This document shows positions 11,548-23,269 of a stretch of 64,000 nt of DNA, one piece after another. Under the pieces are notes generated by a model that worked only from the letters and a program-made list of their open reading frames with translations, had not been told where the DNA came from and made no database searches. Every line of letters begins with the position of its first letter. Position 1 is the stretch's first letter. The position numbers and the translations under genes were made by a program. Where the stretch lies: assembly GCA_030268105.1 (NCBI GenBank), contig BSDZ01000013.1, positions 4,554,501 to 4,618,500 of the forward strand, written 5' to 3'. This DNA is from Volvox africanus. Its lineage: Eukaryota; Chlorophyta; Chlorophyceae; Chlamydomonadales; Volvocaceae.

Positions 11548-14500
11548 GCGCTGCCGCCCGTCCGGCCAAGGTTAGGACTGCCGCCCGTCGGCCCAACGTT
11601 AGCGCTGCCGCCCGTCGGCCCAAGGTTAGCGCTGCGGCCCCCGTCGGCCCAAGGTTAGCGCTGCCGCCCGTCCGGCCAAGGTTAGCGCTGCCGCCCGTCG
11701 GCCCAAGGTTAGCGCTGCCGCCCATTGAGCCAAGGTTAGCGCTGCCGTCCGTTCGGCCAAGGTTAGCGTTGCCGCCCGTCGGCCCAAGGTTAGCGCTGCC
11801 GCCCGTCCGGCCAAGGTTAGCACTGCCGCCCGTCCGGCCAAGGTTAGCGCTACCGCCCTTTACGCCAAGCTTAGTGCTACCACCCGTCGGCCCAAGGTTA
11901 GTGCTGCCGCCCGTCCGGTTAAGGTTAGAGCTGCCGCCCGTCGGCCCAAGGTTAGCGCTGCCGCCCGTCGGCCCAAGGTTAGTGCTGCCGCCCGTTGGGC
12001 CAAGGTTAGTACTGCCGCCCGTCGGGCTAAGGTTAGCGCTGCCGCCCGTCCGGCCAAGGTTAGAGCTGCCGCCCGTCGGCCCAAGGTTAGCGCTGCCGCC
12101 CGTCGGGCCAAGGTTAGTGCTGCCGCCCGTCGGGCCAAGGTTAGCGCTGCCGCCCGTCCGGCCAAGGTTAGAGCTGCCGCCCGTCGGCCCAAGGTTAGCG
12201 CTGCCGCCCGTCGGCCCAAGGTTAGCACTGCCGCCCGTTGGGCCAAGGTTAGCGCTACCACCCGTCCGGCCGAGGTTAGCGCTACCACCCGTCGGCCCAA
12301 GGTTAGCGCTGCCGCTCGTCGGCCCAAGGTTAGCACTGCCGCCCGTCGGGCCAAGGTTAGCGCTGCAGCCCGTCGGTCCGAGGTTAGCGCTGCCGCCCGT
12401 CCGGCCAAGGTTAGCGCTGCCGCCTGTCGGCCCAAGGTTAGCGCTGCCGCCCGTCGGGCCAAGGTTAGCGCTGCCGCCCGTCAGCCCAAGGTTAGCGCTG
12501 CGGCCCGTCGGGCCAAGGTTAGAGCTGCCGGCCGTCGGCCCAAGGTAAGCGCTGCCACCCGTCAGCCCAAGGTTAGCGCTGCCGCCCGTCCGGCCAAGGT
12601 TAGCTTCCGCCCGTCGGGCCAAGGTTAGCGCTGCCGCCCGTCCGGCCCAAGGTTAGCGCTGCCGCCCGTCGGCCCAAGGTTAGCGCTGCCGCCCGTCCGG
12701 CCAAGGGTAGCGCTGCCGCCCGTCGGGCCAAGGTTAGCCCTGCCGCAGGTGGGGCCAAGGTTAGAGCTGCCGCCCGTTGGGCCAAGGTTAGCGCTGCCGC
12801 CTGTCGGGCCTAGGTTAGCGCTGCCACCCGTCGGGCCAAGGTTAGCGCTGCCGCCCGTCAGCCCAAGGTTAGCACTGCCGCCCGTCCGGCCAAGGTTAGC
12901 GCTGCCGCGCATCGGCCCAAGGTTACCGCTGCCGCCCGTCCGGCCAAGGTTAGCGCTGCCGCCCGTCGGCCCAAGGTAAGCGCTGCCGCCCGTCGGCCCA
13001 AGGTAAGCGCTGCCGCCCGTCCGGCCAAGGTTAGCGCTGCCTCCCGTTGGGCCAAGGTTAGCGCTGCCGCCCGTCCGGCCAAGGTTAGCGCTGCCGCCCG
13101 TCGGGCCAAGGTTAGCGCTGCCGCCCGTCGGCCCAAGGTTAGCGCTGCCGCCCGTCTGGCCAAGGTTAGCGCTGCCGCCCGTCGGCCCAAGGTAAGCGCT
13201 GCCGCCCGTCGGCCCAAGGTTAGCGCTGCCGCCCGTCGGCCCATGGTAAGCGCTGCCGCCCGTCGGGCCAAGGTTAGAGCTGCCGCCCGTCGGGCCAAGG
13301 TTAGCGCTGCCGCCCGTCCGGCCAAGGTTAGCGCTGCCGCCCGTCGGGCCAAGGTTAGCGCTGCCGCCCGTCCGGCCAAGGTTAGCGCTGCCACCCGTCG
13401 GCCCAAGGTAAGCGCTGCCGCCCGTCCGGCCAAGGTTAGCGCTGCTGCCCGTCCTGCCAAGGTTAGGGCTGCCGCCCGTCGGCCCAAGGTTAGCGCTGCC
13501 GCCCATCGGCCCAAGGTTAGCACTGCCGTCCGTCCAGCCAAGGTTAGCGCTGCCGCCCGTTGGCCCAAGGTTAGCGCTGCCGCCCGTCCGGCCAAGGTTA
13601 GCGCTGCCGCCTGTCGGCCCAAGGTTAGCGCTGCCGCCCGTCGGGCCAAGGTTAGCGCTGCCGCCCGTCAGCCCAAGGTTAGCGCTGCCGCCCGTCCGGC
13701 CAAGGTTAGAGCTGCCGGCCGTCGGCCCAAGGTAAGCGCTGCCACCCGTCAGCCCAAGGTTAGCGCTGCCGCCCGTCCGGCCAAGGTTAGCTTCCGCCCG
13801 TCGGGCCAAGGTTAGCGCTGCCGCCCGTCCGGCCCAAGGTTAGCGCTGCCGCCCGTCGGCCCAAGGTTAGCGCTGCCGCCCGTCCGGCCAAGGTTAGCTT
13901 CCGCCCGTCGGGCCAAGGTTAGCGCTGCCGCCCGTCCGGCCCAAGGTTAGCGCTGCCGCCCGTCCGGCCAAAGGTAGCGCTGCCGCCCGTCGGGCCAAGG
14001 TTAGCCCTGCCGCAGGTGGGGCCAAGGTTAGAGCTGCCGCCCGTTGGGCCAAGGTGAGCGCTGCCGCCTGTCGGGCCTAGGTTAGCGCTGCCACCCGTCG
14101 GGCCAAGGTTAGCGCTGCCGCCCGTCAGCCCAAGGTTAGCACTGCCGCCCGTCCGGCCAAGGTTAGCGCTGCCGCGCATCGGCCCAAGGTTAGAGCTGCC
14201 GCCCGTCCGGCCAAGGTTAGCGCTGCCACCCGTCGGCCAAAGGTTAGCGCTGCCGCCCGTCCGGCCAAGGTTAGCGCTGCCTCCCGTTGGGCCAAGGTTA
14301 GCGCTGCCGCCCGTCCGGCCAAGGTTAGCGCTGCCGCCCGTCTGGCCAAGGTTAGCGCTGCCGCCCGTCGGCCCAAGGGTAGCCCTGCCGCCCGTCGGCC
14401 CATGGTTAGCGCTGCCGCCCGTCGGGCCAAGGTTAGAGCTGCCGCCCGTCGGGCCAAGGTTAGAGCTGCCGCCCGTCCGGCCAAGGTTAGCGCTGCCGCC

Positions 14501-15246
14501 CGTCGGGCCAAGGTTAGCGCTGCCGCCCGTCCGGCCAAGGTTAGCGCTGCCACCCGTCGGCCCAAGGTAAGCGCTGCCGCCCGTCCGGCCAAGGGTAGCG
14601 CTGCCGCCCGTCCGGCCAAGGTTAGCACTGCCGCCCGTCGGCCCAACGTTAGCGCTGCCACCCGTCGGCCCAAGGTTAGCGCTGCGGCCCCCGTCGGCCC
14701 AAGGTTAGCGCTGCCGCCCGTCCGGCCAAGGTTAGCGCTGCCGCCCGTCGGCCCAAGGTTAGCGCTGCCGCCCATTGAGCCAAGGTTAGCGCTGCCGTCC
14801 GTCCGGCCAAGGTTAGCGTTGCTGCCCGTCGGCCCAAGGTTAGCGCTGCCGCCCGTCGGGCCAAGGTTAGCGCTGCCGCCCGTCCGGCCAAGGTTAGCGC
14901 TGCCGCCCGTCGGCCCAAGGTTAGCGCTGCCGCCCGTCCGGCCAAGGTTAGCGCTGCTGCCCGTCCTGCCAAGGTTAGGGCTGCCGCCCGTCGGCCCAAG
15001 GTTAGCGCTGCCGCCCATCGGCCCAAGGTTAGCACTGCCGTCCGTCCAGCCAAGGTTAGCGCTGCCGCCCGTTGGCCTAAGGTTAGCGCTGCCGCCCGTC
15101 CGGCCAAGGTTAGCGCTGCCGCCTGTCGGCCCAAGGTTAGCGCTGCCGCCCGTCGGGCCAAGGTTAGCGCTGCCGCCCGTCAGCCCAAGGTTAGCGCTGC
15201 GGCCCGTCGGGCCAAGGTTAGAGCTGCCGGCCGTCGGCCCAAGGTA
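11548..15246. repeat. 3,727-bp array duplication, copy 2
   Basis: This is the adjacent tandem copy of 7821-11519, with the HindIII-type unit at 11867 and 25-bp markers at 12599, 13786 and 13893. Near-identity over 3.7 kb, in an array whose single units differ by several percent, points to a recent unequal exchange or replication slip. Left and right bounds are where the two copies first disagree in successive units. Confidence 0.85.
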
Positions 15247-16374
15247 AGCGCTGCCACCCGTCAGCCCAAGGTTAGCGCTGCCGCCCGTCCGGCCAAGGTT
15301 AGCTTCCGCCCGTCGGGCCAAGGTTAGCGCTGCCACCCGTCCGGCCCAAGGTTAGCGCTGCCGCCCGTCGGCCCAAGGTTAGCGCTGCCGCCCGTCCGGC
15401 AAAGGTTAGCTTCCGCCCGTCGGGCCAAGGTTAGCGCTGCCGCCCGTCCGGCCCAAGGTTAGCGCTGCCGCCCGTCGGCCCAAGGTTAGCGCTGCCGCCC
15501 GTCCGGCAAAAGGTAGCGCTGCCGCCCGTCGGGCCAAGGTTAGCCCTGCCGCAGGTGGGGCCAAGGTAAGAGCTGCCGCCCGTTGGGCCAAGGTTAGCGC
15601 TGCCGCCTGTCGGGCCTAGGTTAGCGCTGCCACCCGTCGGGCCAAGGTTAGCGCTGCCGCCCGTCAGCCCAAGGTTAGCACTGCCGCCCGTCCGGCCAAG
15701 GTTAGCGCTGCCGCGCATCGGCCCAAGGTTAGAGCTGCCGCCCGTCCGGCCAAGGTTAGCGCTGCCACCCGTCGGCCCAAGGTTAGCGCTGCCGCCCGTC
15801 CGGCCAAGGTTAGCGCTGCCTCCCGTTGGGCCAAGGTTAGCGCTGCCGCCCGTCCGGCCAAGGTTAGCGCTGCCGCCCGTCTGGCCAAGGTTAGCGCTGC
15901 CGCCCGTCGGCCCAAGGTTAGCGCTGCCGCCCGTCGGCCCAAGGTTAGCGCTGCCGCCCGTCGGGCCAAGGTTAGAGCTGCCGCCCGTCCGGCCAAGGTT
16001 AGCGCTGCCGCCCGTCGGGCCAAGGTTAGCGCTGCCGCCCGTCCGGCCAAGGTTAGCGCTGCCACCCGTCGGCCCAAGGTAAGCGCTGCCGCCCGTCCGG
16101 CCAAGGGTAGCGCTGCCGCCCGTCCGGCCAAGGTTAGCACTGCCGCCCGTCGGCCCAACGTTAGCGCTGCCACCCGTCGGCCCAAGGTTAGCGCTGCGGC
16201 CCCCGTCGGCCCAAGGTTAGCGCTGCCGCCCGTCCGGCCAAGGTTAGCGCTGCCGCCCGTCGGCCCAAGGTTAGCGCTGCCGCCCATTGAGCCAAGGTTA
16301 GCGCTGCCGTCCGTCCGGCCAAGGTTAGCGTTGCTGCCCGTCGGCCCAAGGTTAGCGCTGCCGCCCGTCCGGCC

Positions 16375-18298
16375 AAGGTTACCGCTGCCGCCCGTCCGGC
16401 CAAGGTAAGCGCTGCCGCCCGTCGGCCCAAGGTTAGCGCTGCCGCCCGTCCGGCCAAGGTTAGCGCTGCTGCCCGTCCTGCCAAGGTTAGGGCTGCCGCC
16501 CGTCGGCCCAAGGTTAGCGCTGCCGCCCATCGGCCCAAGGTTAGCACTGCCGTCCGTCCAGCCAAGGTTAGCGCTGCCACCCGTCGGCCCAAGGTTAGCT
16601 CTGCCGCCCGTTGGGCCAAGGTTAGCGCTGCCGCTTGTCGGCCCAAGGTTAGCGCTGCCGCCCGTCGGGCCAAGGTTTGCGCTGCCGCCCGTCCGGCCAA
16701 GGTTAGCTCTGCCGCCCGTTGGGCCAAGGTTAGCGCTGCCGCCCGTCGGCCCAAGGTTAGCGCTGCCGCCCGTTGGGCCAAGGTTAGAGCTGCCGCCCGT
16801 CGGCCCATGGTTAGCGCTGCCGCCCGTCGGGCCAAGGTTAGAGCTGCCGCCCGTCGGGCCAAGGTTAGCGCTGCCGCCCGTCCGGCTAAGGTTAGCGCTG
16901 CCGCCCGTCGGGCCAAGGTTAGCGCTGCCGCCCGTCGGGCCAAGGTTTGCGCTGCCGCCCGTCCGGCCAAGGTTAGCTCTGCCGCCCGTTGGGCCAAGGT
17001 TAGCGCTGCCGCCCGTCAGCCCAAGGTTAGCGCTGCCGCCCGTTGGGCCAAGGTTAGAGCTGCCGCTCGTCGGGCCAAGGTTAGCGCTGCCGCATGTCCG
17101 GCCCAAGGTTAGCGCTGCCGCCCGTCCGGCCAAGGTTAGCGCTGCCGCCCGTCGGGCCAAGGTTAGCGCTGCCGCCGGTGGGGCCAAGGTTAGCACTGCC
17201 GCCCGTCGGGCCAAGGTTAGCGCTGCCGCCTGTCGGGCCTAGGTTAGCGCTGCCGCCCGTCGGGCCAAGGTGAGCGCTGCCGCCCGTCGGCCCAAGGTTA
17301 GCGCTGCCGCCCGTCCGGCCAAGGTTAGCGCTGCCGCCCGTCGGCCCAAGGTTACCGCTGCCGCCCGTCCGGCCAAGGTTAGCGCTGCCGCCCGTCGGCC
17401 CAAGGTTAGCGCTGCCGCCCGTCCAGCCAAGGTTAGCCCTGCCGCCCGTCGGGCCAAGGTTAGCACTGCCGCCCGTCGGCCCAAGGTTAGCGCTGCCGCC
17501 CGTCGGCCAAAGGTTAGCGCTGCCGCGCGTCGGCCCAAGGTTATCACTGCCGCCCATCGGGCCAAGGTTAGCACTGCCGTCCGTCCAGCCAAGGTTAGCG
17601 CTGCCGCCCGTCGGCCCAAGGTTAGGGCTGCCGCCCGTCCGGCCAAGGTTAGCGCTGCCGCCTGTCGGCCCAAGGTTAGTGCTGCCGCCCGTCGGGCTAA
17701 GGTTAGCGCTGCCGCCCGTCAGCCCAAGGTTAGCGCTGCCGCCCGTTGGGCCAAGGCTGGAGCTGCCGGCCCTCGGCCCAAGGTAAGTGCTGCCACCCGT
17801 CAGCCCAAGGTTAGCGCTGCCGCCCGTCGGGCCAAGGTTAGAGCTGCCGCCCGTCGGCCCAAGGTAAGCGCTGCCACCTGTCCGCCCAAGGTTAGCGCTG
17901 TAGCCCGTCGGCCAAAGGTTAGCTCTGCCGCCCGTCCGGCCAAGGTTAGCGCTGCCGCCCGTCGGGCCAAGGTTAGAGCTGCCGCCCGTCGGCCCAAGGT
18001 AAGTGCTGCCACCCGTCGGCCCAAGGTTAGCACTGCCGCCCGTCGGCCCAAGGTTAGCGCTGCCGCCCGTCCGGCCAAGGTTAGCGCTGCCGCCTGTCGG
18101 CCCAAGGTTAGCGCTGCCGCCCGTCGGGCCAAGGTTAGCGCTGCCGCCCGTCAGCCCAAGGTTAGCGCTGCGGCCCGTCGGGCAAAGGTTAGAGCTGCCG
18201 GCCGTCGGCCCAAGGTAAGCGCTGCCACCCGTCAGCCCAAGGTTAGCGCTGCCGCCCGTCCGGCCAAGGTTAGCTTCCGCCCGTCGGGCCAAGGTTAG
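16375..18298. repeat. Duplicated array block, copy 2 (partner 2822-4745)
   Basis: This is the counterpart of 2822-4745. Its right-hand part (about 17081-18298) is also the founder or sibling of the blocks at 18620-19594 (offset 1,539 bp, lacking nine units near its end), 19916-21133 (offset 2,835 bp, 105 units) and 22373-23269 (truncated). The offsets between these siblings are exact multiples of 27, so these exchanges kept unit phase. Confidence 0.8.
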
Positions 18299-21200
18299 CG
18301 CTGCCGCCCGTCCGGCCCAAGGTTAGCGCTGCCGCCCATCGGCCCAAGGTTAGCGCTGCCGCTCGTCCGGCCAAGGGTAGCGCTGCCGCCCGTCGGGCCA
18401 AGGTTAGCGCTGCCGCCCGTCAGCCCAAGGTTAGCGCTGCGGCCCGTCGGGCAAAGGTTAGCGCTGCCGCCCGTCGGGCCAAGGTTTGCGCTGCCGCCCG
18501 TCCGGCCAAGGTTAGCTCTGCCGCCCGTTGGGCCAAGGTTAGCGCTGCCGCCCGTCAGCCCAAGGTTAGCGCTGCCGCCCGTTGGGCCAAGGTTAGAGCT
18601 GCCGCTCGTCGGGCCAAGGTTAGCGCTGCCGCATGTCCGGCCCAAGGTTAGCGCTGCCGCCCGTCCGGCCAAGGTTAGCGCTGCCGCCCGTCGGGCCAAG
18701 GTTAGCGCTGCCGCCGGTGGGGCCAAGGTTAGCACTGCCGCCCGTCGGGCCAAGGTTAGCGCTGCCGCCTGTCGGGCCTAGGTTAGCGCTGCCGCCCGTC
18801 GGGCCAAGGTGAGCGCTGCCGCCCGTCGGCCCAAGGTTAGCGCTGCCGCCCGTCCGGCCAAGGTTAGCGCTGCCGCCCGTCGGCCCAAGGTTACCGCTGC
18901 CGCCCGTCCGGCCAAGGTTAGCGCTGCCGCCCGTCGGCCCAAGGTTAGCGCTGCCGCCCGTCCAGCCAAGGTTAGCCCTGCCGCCCGTCGGGCCAAGGTT
19001 AGCACTGCCGCCCGTCGGCCCAAGGTTAGCGCTGCCGCCCGTCGGCCAAAGGTTAGCGCTGCCGCGCGTCGGCCCAAGGTTATCACTGCCGCCCATCGGG
19101 CCAAGGTTAGCACTGCCGTCCGTCCAGCCAAGGTTAGCGCTGCCGCCCGTCGGCCCAAGGTTAGGGCTGCCGCCCGTCCGGCCAAGGTTAGCGCTGCCGC
19201 CTGTCGGCCCAAGGTTAGTGCTGCCGCCCGTCGGGCTAAGGTTAGCGCTGCCGCCCGTCAGCCCAAGGTTAGCGCTGCCGCCCGTTGGGCCAAGGCTGGA
19301 GCTGCCGGCCCTCGGCCCAAGGTAAGTGCTGCCACCCGTCAGCCCAAGGTTAGCGCTGCCGCCCGTCCGGCCAAGGTTAGCGCTGCCGCCTGTCGGCCCA
19401 AGGTTAGCGCTGCCGCCCGTCGGGCCAAGGTTAGCGCTGCCGCCCGTCAGCCCAAGGTTAGCGCTGCGGCCCGTCGGGCAAAGGTTAGAGCTGCCGGCCG
19501 TCGGCCCAAGGTAAGCGCTGCCACCCGTCAGCCCAAGGTTAGCGCTGCCGCCCGTCCGGCCAAGGTTAGCTTCCGCCCGTCGGGCCAAGGTTAGCGCTGC
19601 CGCCCGTCCGGCCCAAGGTTAGCGCTGCCGCCCATCGGCCCAAGGTTAGCGCTGCCGCTCGTCCGGCCAAGGGTAGCGCTGCCGCCCGTCGGGCCAAGGT
19701 TAGCGCTGCCGCCCGTCAGCCCAAGGTTAGCGCTGCGGCCCGTCGGGCAAAGGTTAGCGCTGCCGCCCGTCGGGCCAAGGTTTGCGCTGCCGCCCGTCCG
19801 GCCAAGGTTAGCTCTGCCGCCCGTTGGGCCAAGGTTAGCGCTTCCGCCCGTCAGCCCAAGGTTAGCGCTGCCGCCCGTTGGGCCAAGGTTAGAGCTGCCG
19901 CTCGTCGGGCCAAGGTTAGCGCTGCCGCATGTCCGGCCCAAGGTTAGCGCTGCCGCCCATCCGGCCAAGGTTAGCGCTGCCGCCCGTCGGGCCAAGGTTA
20001 GCGCTGCCGCCGGTGGGGCCAAGGTTAGCACTGCCGCCCGTCGGGCCAAGGTTAGCGCTGCCGCCTGTCGGGCCTAGGTTAGCGCTGCCGCCCGTCGGGC
20101 CAAGGTGAGCGCTGCCGCCCGTTGGCCCAAGGTTAGCGCTGCCGCCCGTCCGGCCAAGGTTAGCGCTGCCGCCCGTCGGCCCAAGGTTACCGCTGCCGCC
20201 CGTCCGGCCAAGGTTAGCGCTGCCGCCCGTCGGCCCAAGGTTAGCGCTGCCGCCCGTCCAGCCAAGGTTAGCCCTGCCGCCCGTCGGGCCAAGGTTAGCA
20301 CTGCCGCCCGTCGGCCCAAGGTTAGCGCTGCCGCCCGTCGGCCAAAGGTTAGCGCTGCCGCGCGTCGGCCCAAGGTTATCACTGCCGCCCATCGGGCCAA
20401 GGTTAGCACTGCCGTCCGTCCAGCCAAGGTTAGCGCTGCCGCCCGTCGGCCCAAGGTTAGGGCTGCCGCCCGTCCGGCCAAGGTTAGCGCTGCCGCCTGT
20501 CGGCCCAAGGTTAGTGCTGCCGCCCGTCGGGCTAAGGTTAGCGCTGCCGCCCGTCAGCCCAAGGTTAGCGCTGCCGCCCGTTGGGCCAAGGCTGGAGCTG
20601 CCGGCCCTCGGCCCAAGGTAAGTGCTGCCACCCGTCAGCCCAAGGTTAGCGCTGCCGCCCGTCGGGCCAAGGTTAGAGCTGCCGCCCGTCGGCCCAAGGT
20701 AAGCGCTGCCACCTGTCCGCCCAAGGTTAGCGCTGTAGCCCGTCGGCCAAAGGTTAGCTCTGCCGCCCGTCCGGCCAAGGTTAGCGCTGCCGCCCGTCGG
20801 GCCAAGGTTAGAGCTGCCGCCCGTCGGCCCAAGGTAAGTGCTGCCACCCGTCGGCCCAAGGTTAGCGCTGCCGCCCGTCGGCCCAAGGTTAGCGCTGCCG
20901 CCCGTCCGGCCAAGGTTAGCGCTGCCGCCTGTCGGCCCAAGGTTAGCGCTGCCGCCCGTCGGGCCAAGGTTAGCGCTGCCGCCCGTCAGCCCAAGGTTAG
21001 CGCTGCGGCCCGTCGGGCAAAGGTGAGAGCTGCCGGCCGTCGGCCCAAGGTAAGCGCTGCCACCCGTCAGCCCAAGGTTAGCGCTGCCGCCCGTCCGGCC
21101 AAGGTTAGCTTCCGCCCGTCGGGCCAAGGTTAGCGCTGCCGCCCGTCCGGCCCAAGGTTAGCGCTGCCGCCCATCGGCCCAAGGTTAGCGCTGCCGCTCG

Positions 21201-23269
21201 TCCGGCCAAGGGTAGCGCTGCCGCCCGTCGGGCCAAGGTTAGCCCTGCCGCAGGTGGGGCCAAGGTTAGAGCTGCCGCCCGTTGGGCCAAGGTAAGCGCT
21301 GCCGCCTGTCGGGCCTAGGTTAGCGCTGCCACCCGTCGGGCCAAGGTTAGCGCTGCCGCCCGTCAGCCCAAGGTTAGCACTGCCGCCCGTCCGGCCAAGG
21401 TTAGCGCTGCCGCCGGTCGGGCCAAGGTTACCGCTGCCGCCCGTCCGGCCAAGGTTAGCGCTGCCGCCCGTCGGCCCAAGGTAAGCGCTGCCGCCCGTCC
21501 GGCCAAGGTTAGCGCTGCCTCCCGTTGGGCCAAGGTTAGCGCTGCCGCCCGTCCGGCCAAGGTTAGCGCTGCCGCCCGTCGGGCCAAGGTTAGCGCTGCC
21601 GCCCGTCGGCCCAAGGTTAAAGCTGCCGCCCGTCTGGCCAAGGTTAGCGCTGCCGCCCGTCGGCCCAAGGTTAGCGCTGCCACCCGTCCGGCCAAGGTTA
21701 GCTCTGCCGCCCGTCGGCCCAAGGTTACCGCTGCCGCCCGTCCGGCCAAGGTAAGCGCTGCCGCCCGTCGGCCCAAGGTTAGCGCTGCCGCCCGTCCGGC
21801 CAAGGTTAGCGCTGCTGCCCGTCCTGCCAAGGTTAGGGCTGCCGCCCGTCGGCCCAAGGTTAGCGCTGCCGCCCATCGGCCCAAGGTTAGCACTGCCGTC
21901 CGTCCAGCCAAGGTTAGCGCTGCCGCCCGTCGGCCCAAGGTAAGCGCTGCCGCCCGTCCGGCCAAGGTTAGGGCTGCCTCCCGTTGGGCCAAGGTTAGCG
22001 CTGCCGCCCGTCCGGCCAAGGTAAGCGCTGCCGCCCGTCGGGCCAAGGTTAGCGCTGCCGCCCGTCGGCCCAAGGTTAAAGCTGCCGCCCGTCTGGCCAA
22101 GGTTAGCGCTGCCGCCCGTCGGCCCAAGGTTAGCGCTGCCACCCGTCCGGCCAAGGTTAGCTCTGCCGCCCGTCGGCCCAAGGTTACCGCTGCCGCCCGT
22201 CCGGCCAAGGTAAGCGCTGCCGCCCGTCGGCCCAAGGTTAGCGCTGCCGCCCGTCCGGCCAAGGTTAGCGCTGCCGCCCGTTGGGCCAAGGTTAGCGCTG
22301 CCGCCCGTCAGCCCAAGGTTAGCGCTGCCGCCCGTTGGGCCAAGGTTAGAGCTGCCGCTCGTCGGGCCAAGGTTAGCGCTGCCGCATGTCCGGCCCAAGG
22401 TTAGCGCTGCCGCCCGTCCGGCCAAGGTTAGCGCTGCCGCCCGTCGGGCCAAGGTTAGCGCTGCCGCCGGTGGGGCCAAGGTTAGCACTGCCGCCCGTCG
22501 GGCCAAGGTTAGCGCTGCCGCCTGTCGGGCCTAGGTTAGCGCTGCCGCCCGTCGGGCCAAGGTGAGCGCTGCCGCCCGTCGGCCCAAGGTTAGCGCTGCC
22601 GCCCGTCCGGCCAAGGTTAGCGCTGCCGCCCGTCGGCCCAAGGTTACCGCTGCCGCCCGTCCGGCCAAGGTTAGCGCTGCCGCCCGTCGGCCCAAGGTTA
22701 GCGCTGCCGCCCGTCCAGCCAAGGTTAGCCCTGCCGCCCGTCGGGCCAAGGTTAGCACTGCCGCCCGTCGGCCCAAGGTTAGCGCTGCCGCATGTCGGCC
22801 AAAGGTTAGCGCTGCCGCGCGTCGGCCCAAGGTTATCACTGCCGCCCATCGGGCCAAGGTTAGCACTGCCGTCCGTCCAGCCAAGGTTAGCGCTGCCGCC
22901 CGTCGGCCCAAGGTTAGGGCTGCCGCCCGTCCGGCCAAGGTTAGCGCTGCCGCCTGTCGGCCCAAGGTTAGTGCTGCCGCCCGTCGGGCTAAGGTTAGCG
23001 CTGCCGCCCGTCAGCCCAAGGTTAGCGCTGCCGCCCGTTGGGCCAAGGCTGGAGCTGCCGGCCCTCGGCCCAAGGTAAGTGCTGCCGCCCGTCAGCCCAA
23101 GGTTAGCGCTGCCGCCCGTCGGGCCAAGGTTAGAGCTGCCGCCCGTCGGCCCAAGGTAAGCGCTGCCACCTGTCCGCCCAAGGTTAGCGCTGTAGCCCGT
23201 CGGCCAAAGGTTAGCTCTGCCGCCCGTCGGGCCAAGGTTAGCGCTGCCGCCCGTCCGGCCCAAGGTTAG
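18299..23269. repeat. Three further tandem copies of the 17-18 kb array block
   Basis: Copies share the rare units of 17081-18298. The segment 18295-18753 repeats at 19591-20049, an offset of 1,296 bp or 48 units. The segment 18778-19212 repeats at 20074-20508 (1,296 bp) and again at 22531-22965 (2,457 bp, 91 units). The copy ending at 19594 lacks 243 bp (nine units) relative to the 18298 copy. A different block (about 21130-22370) separates the last two copies. Confidence 0.75.
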
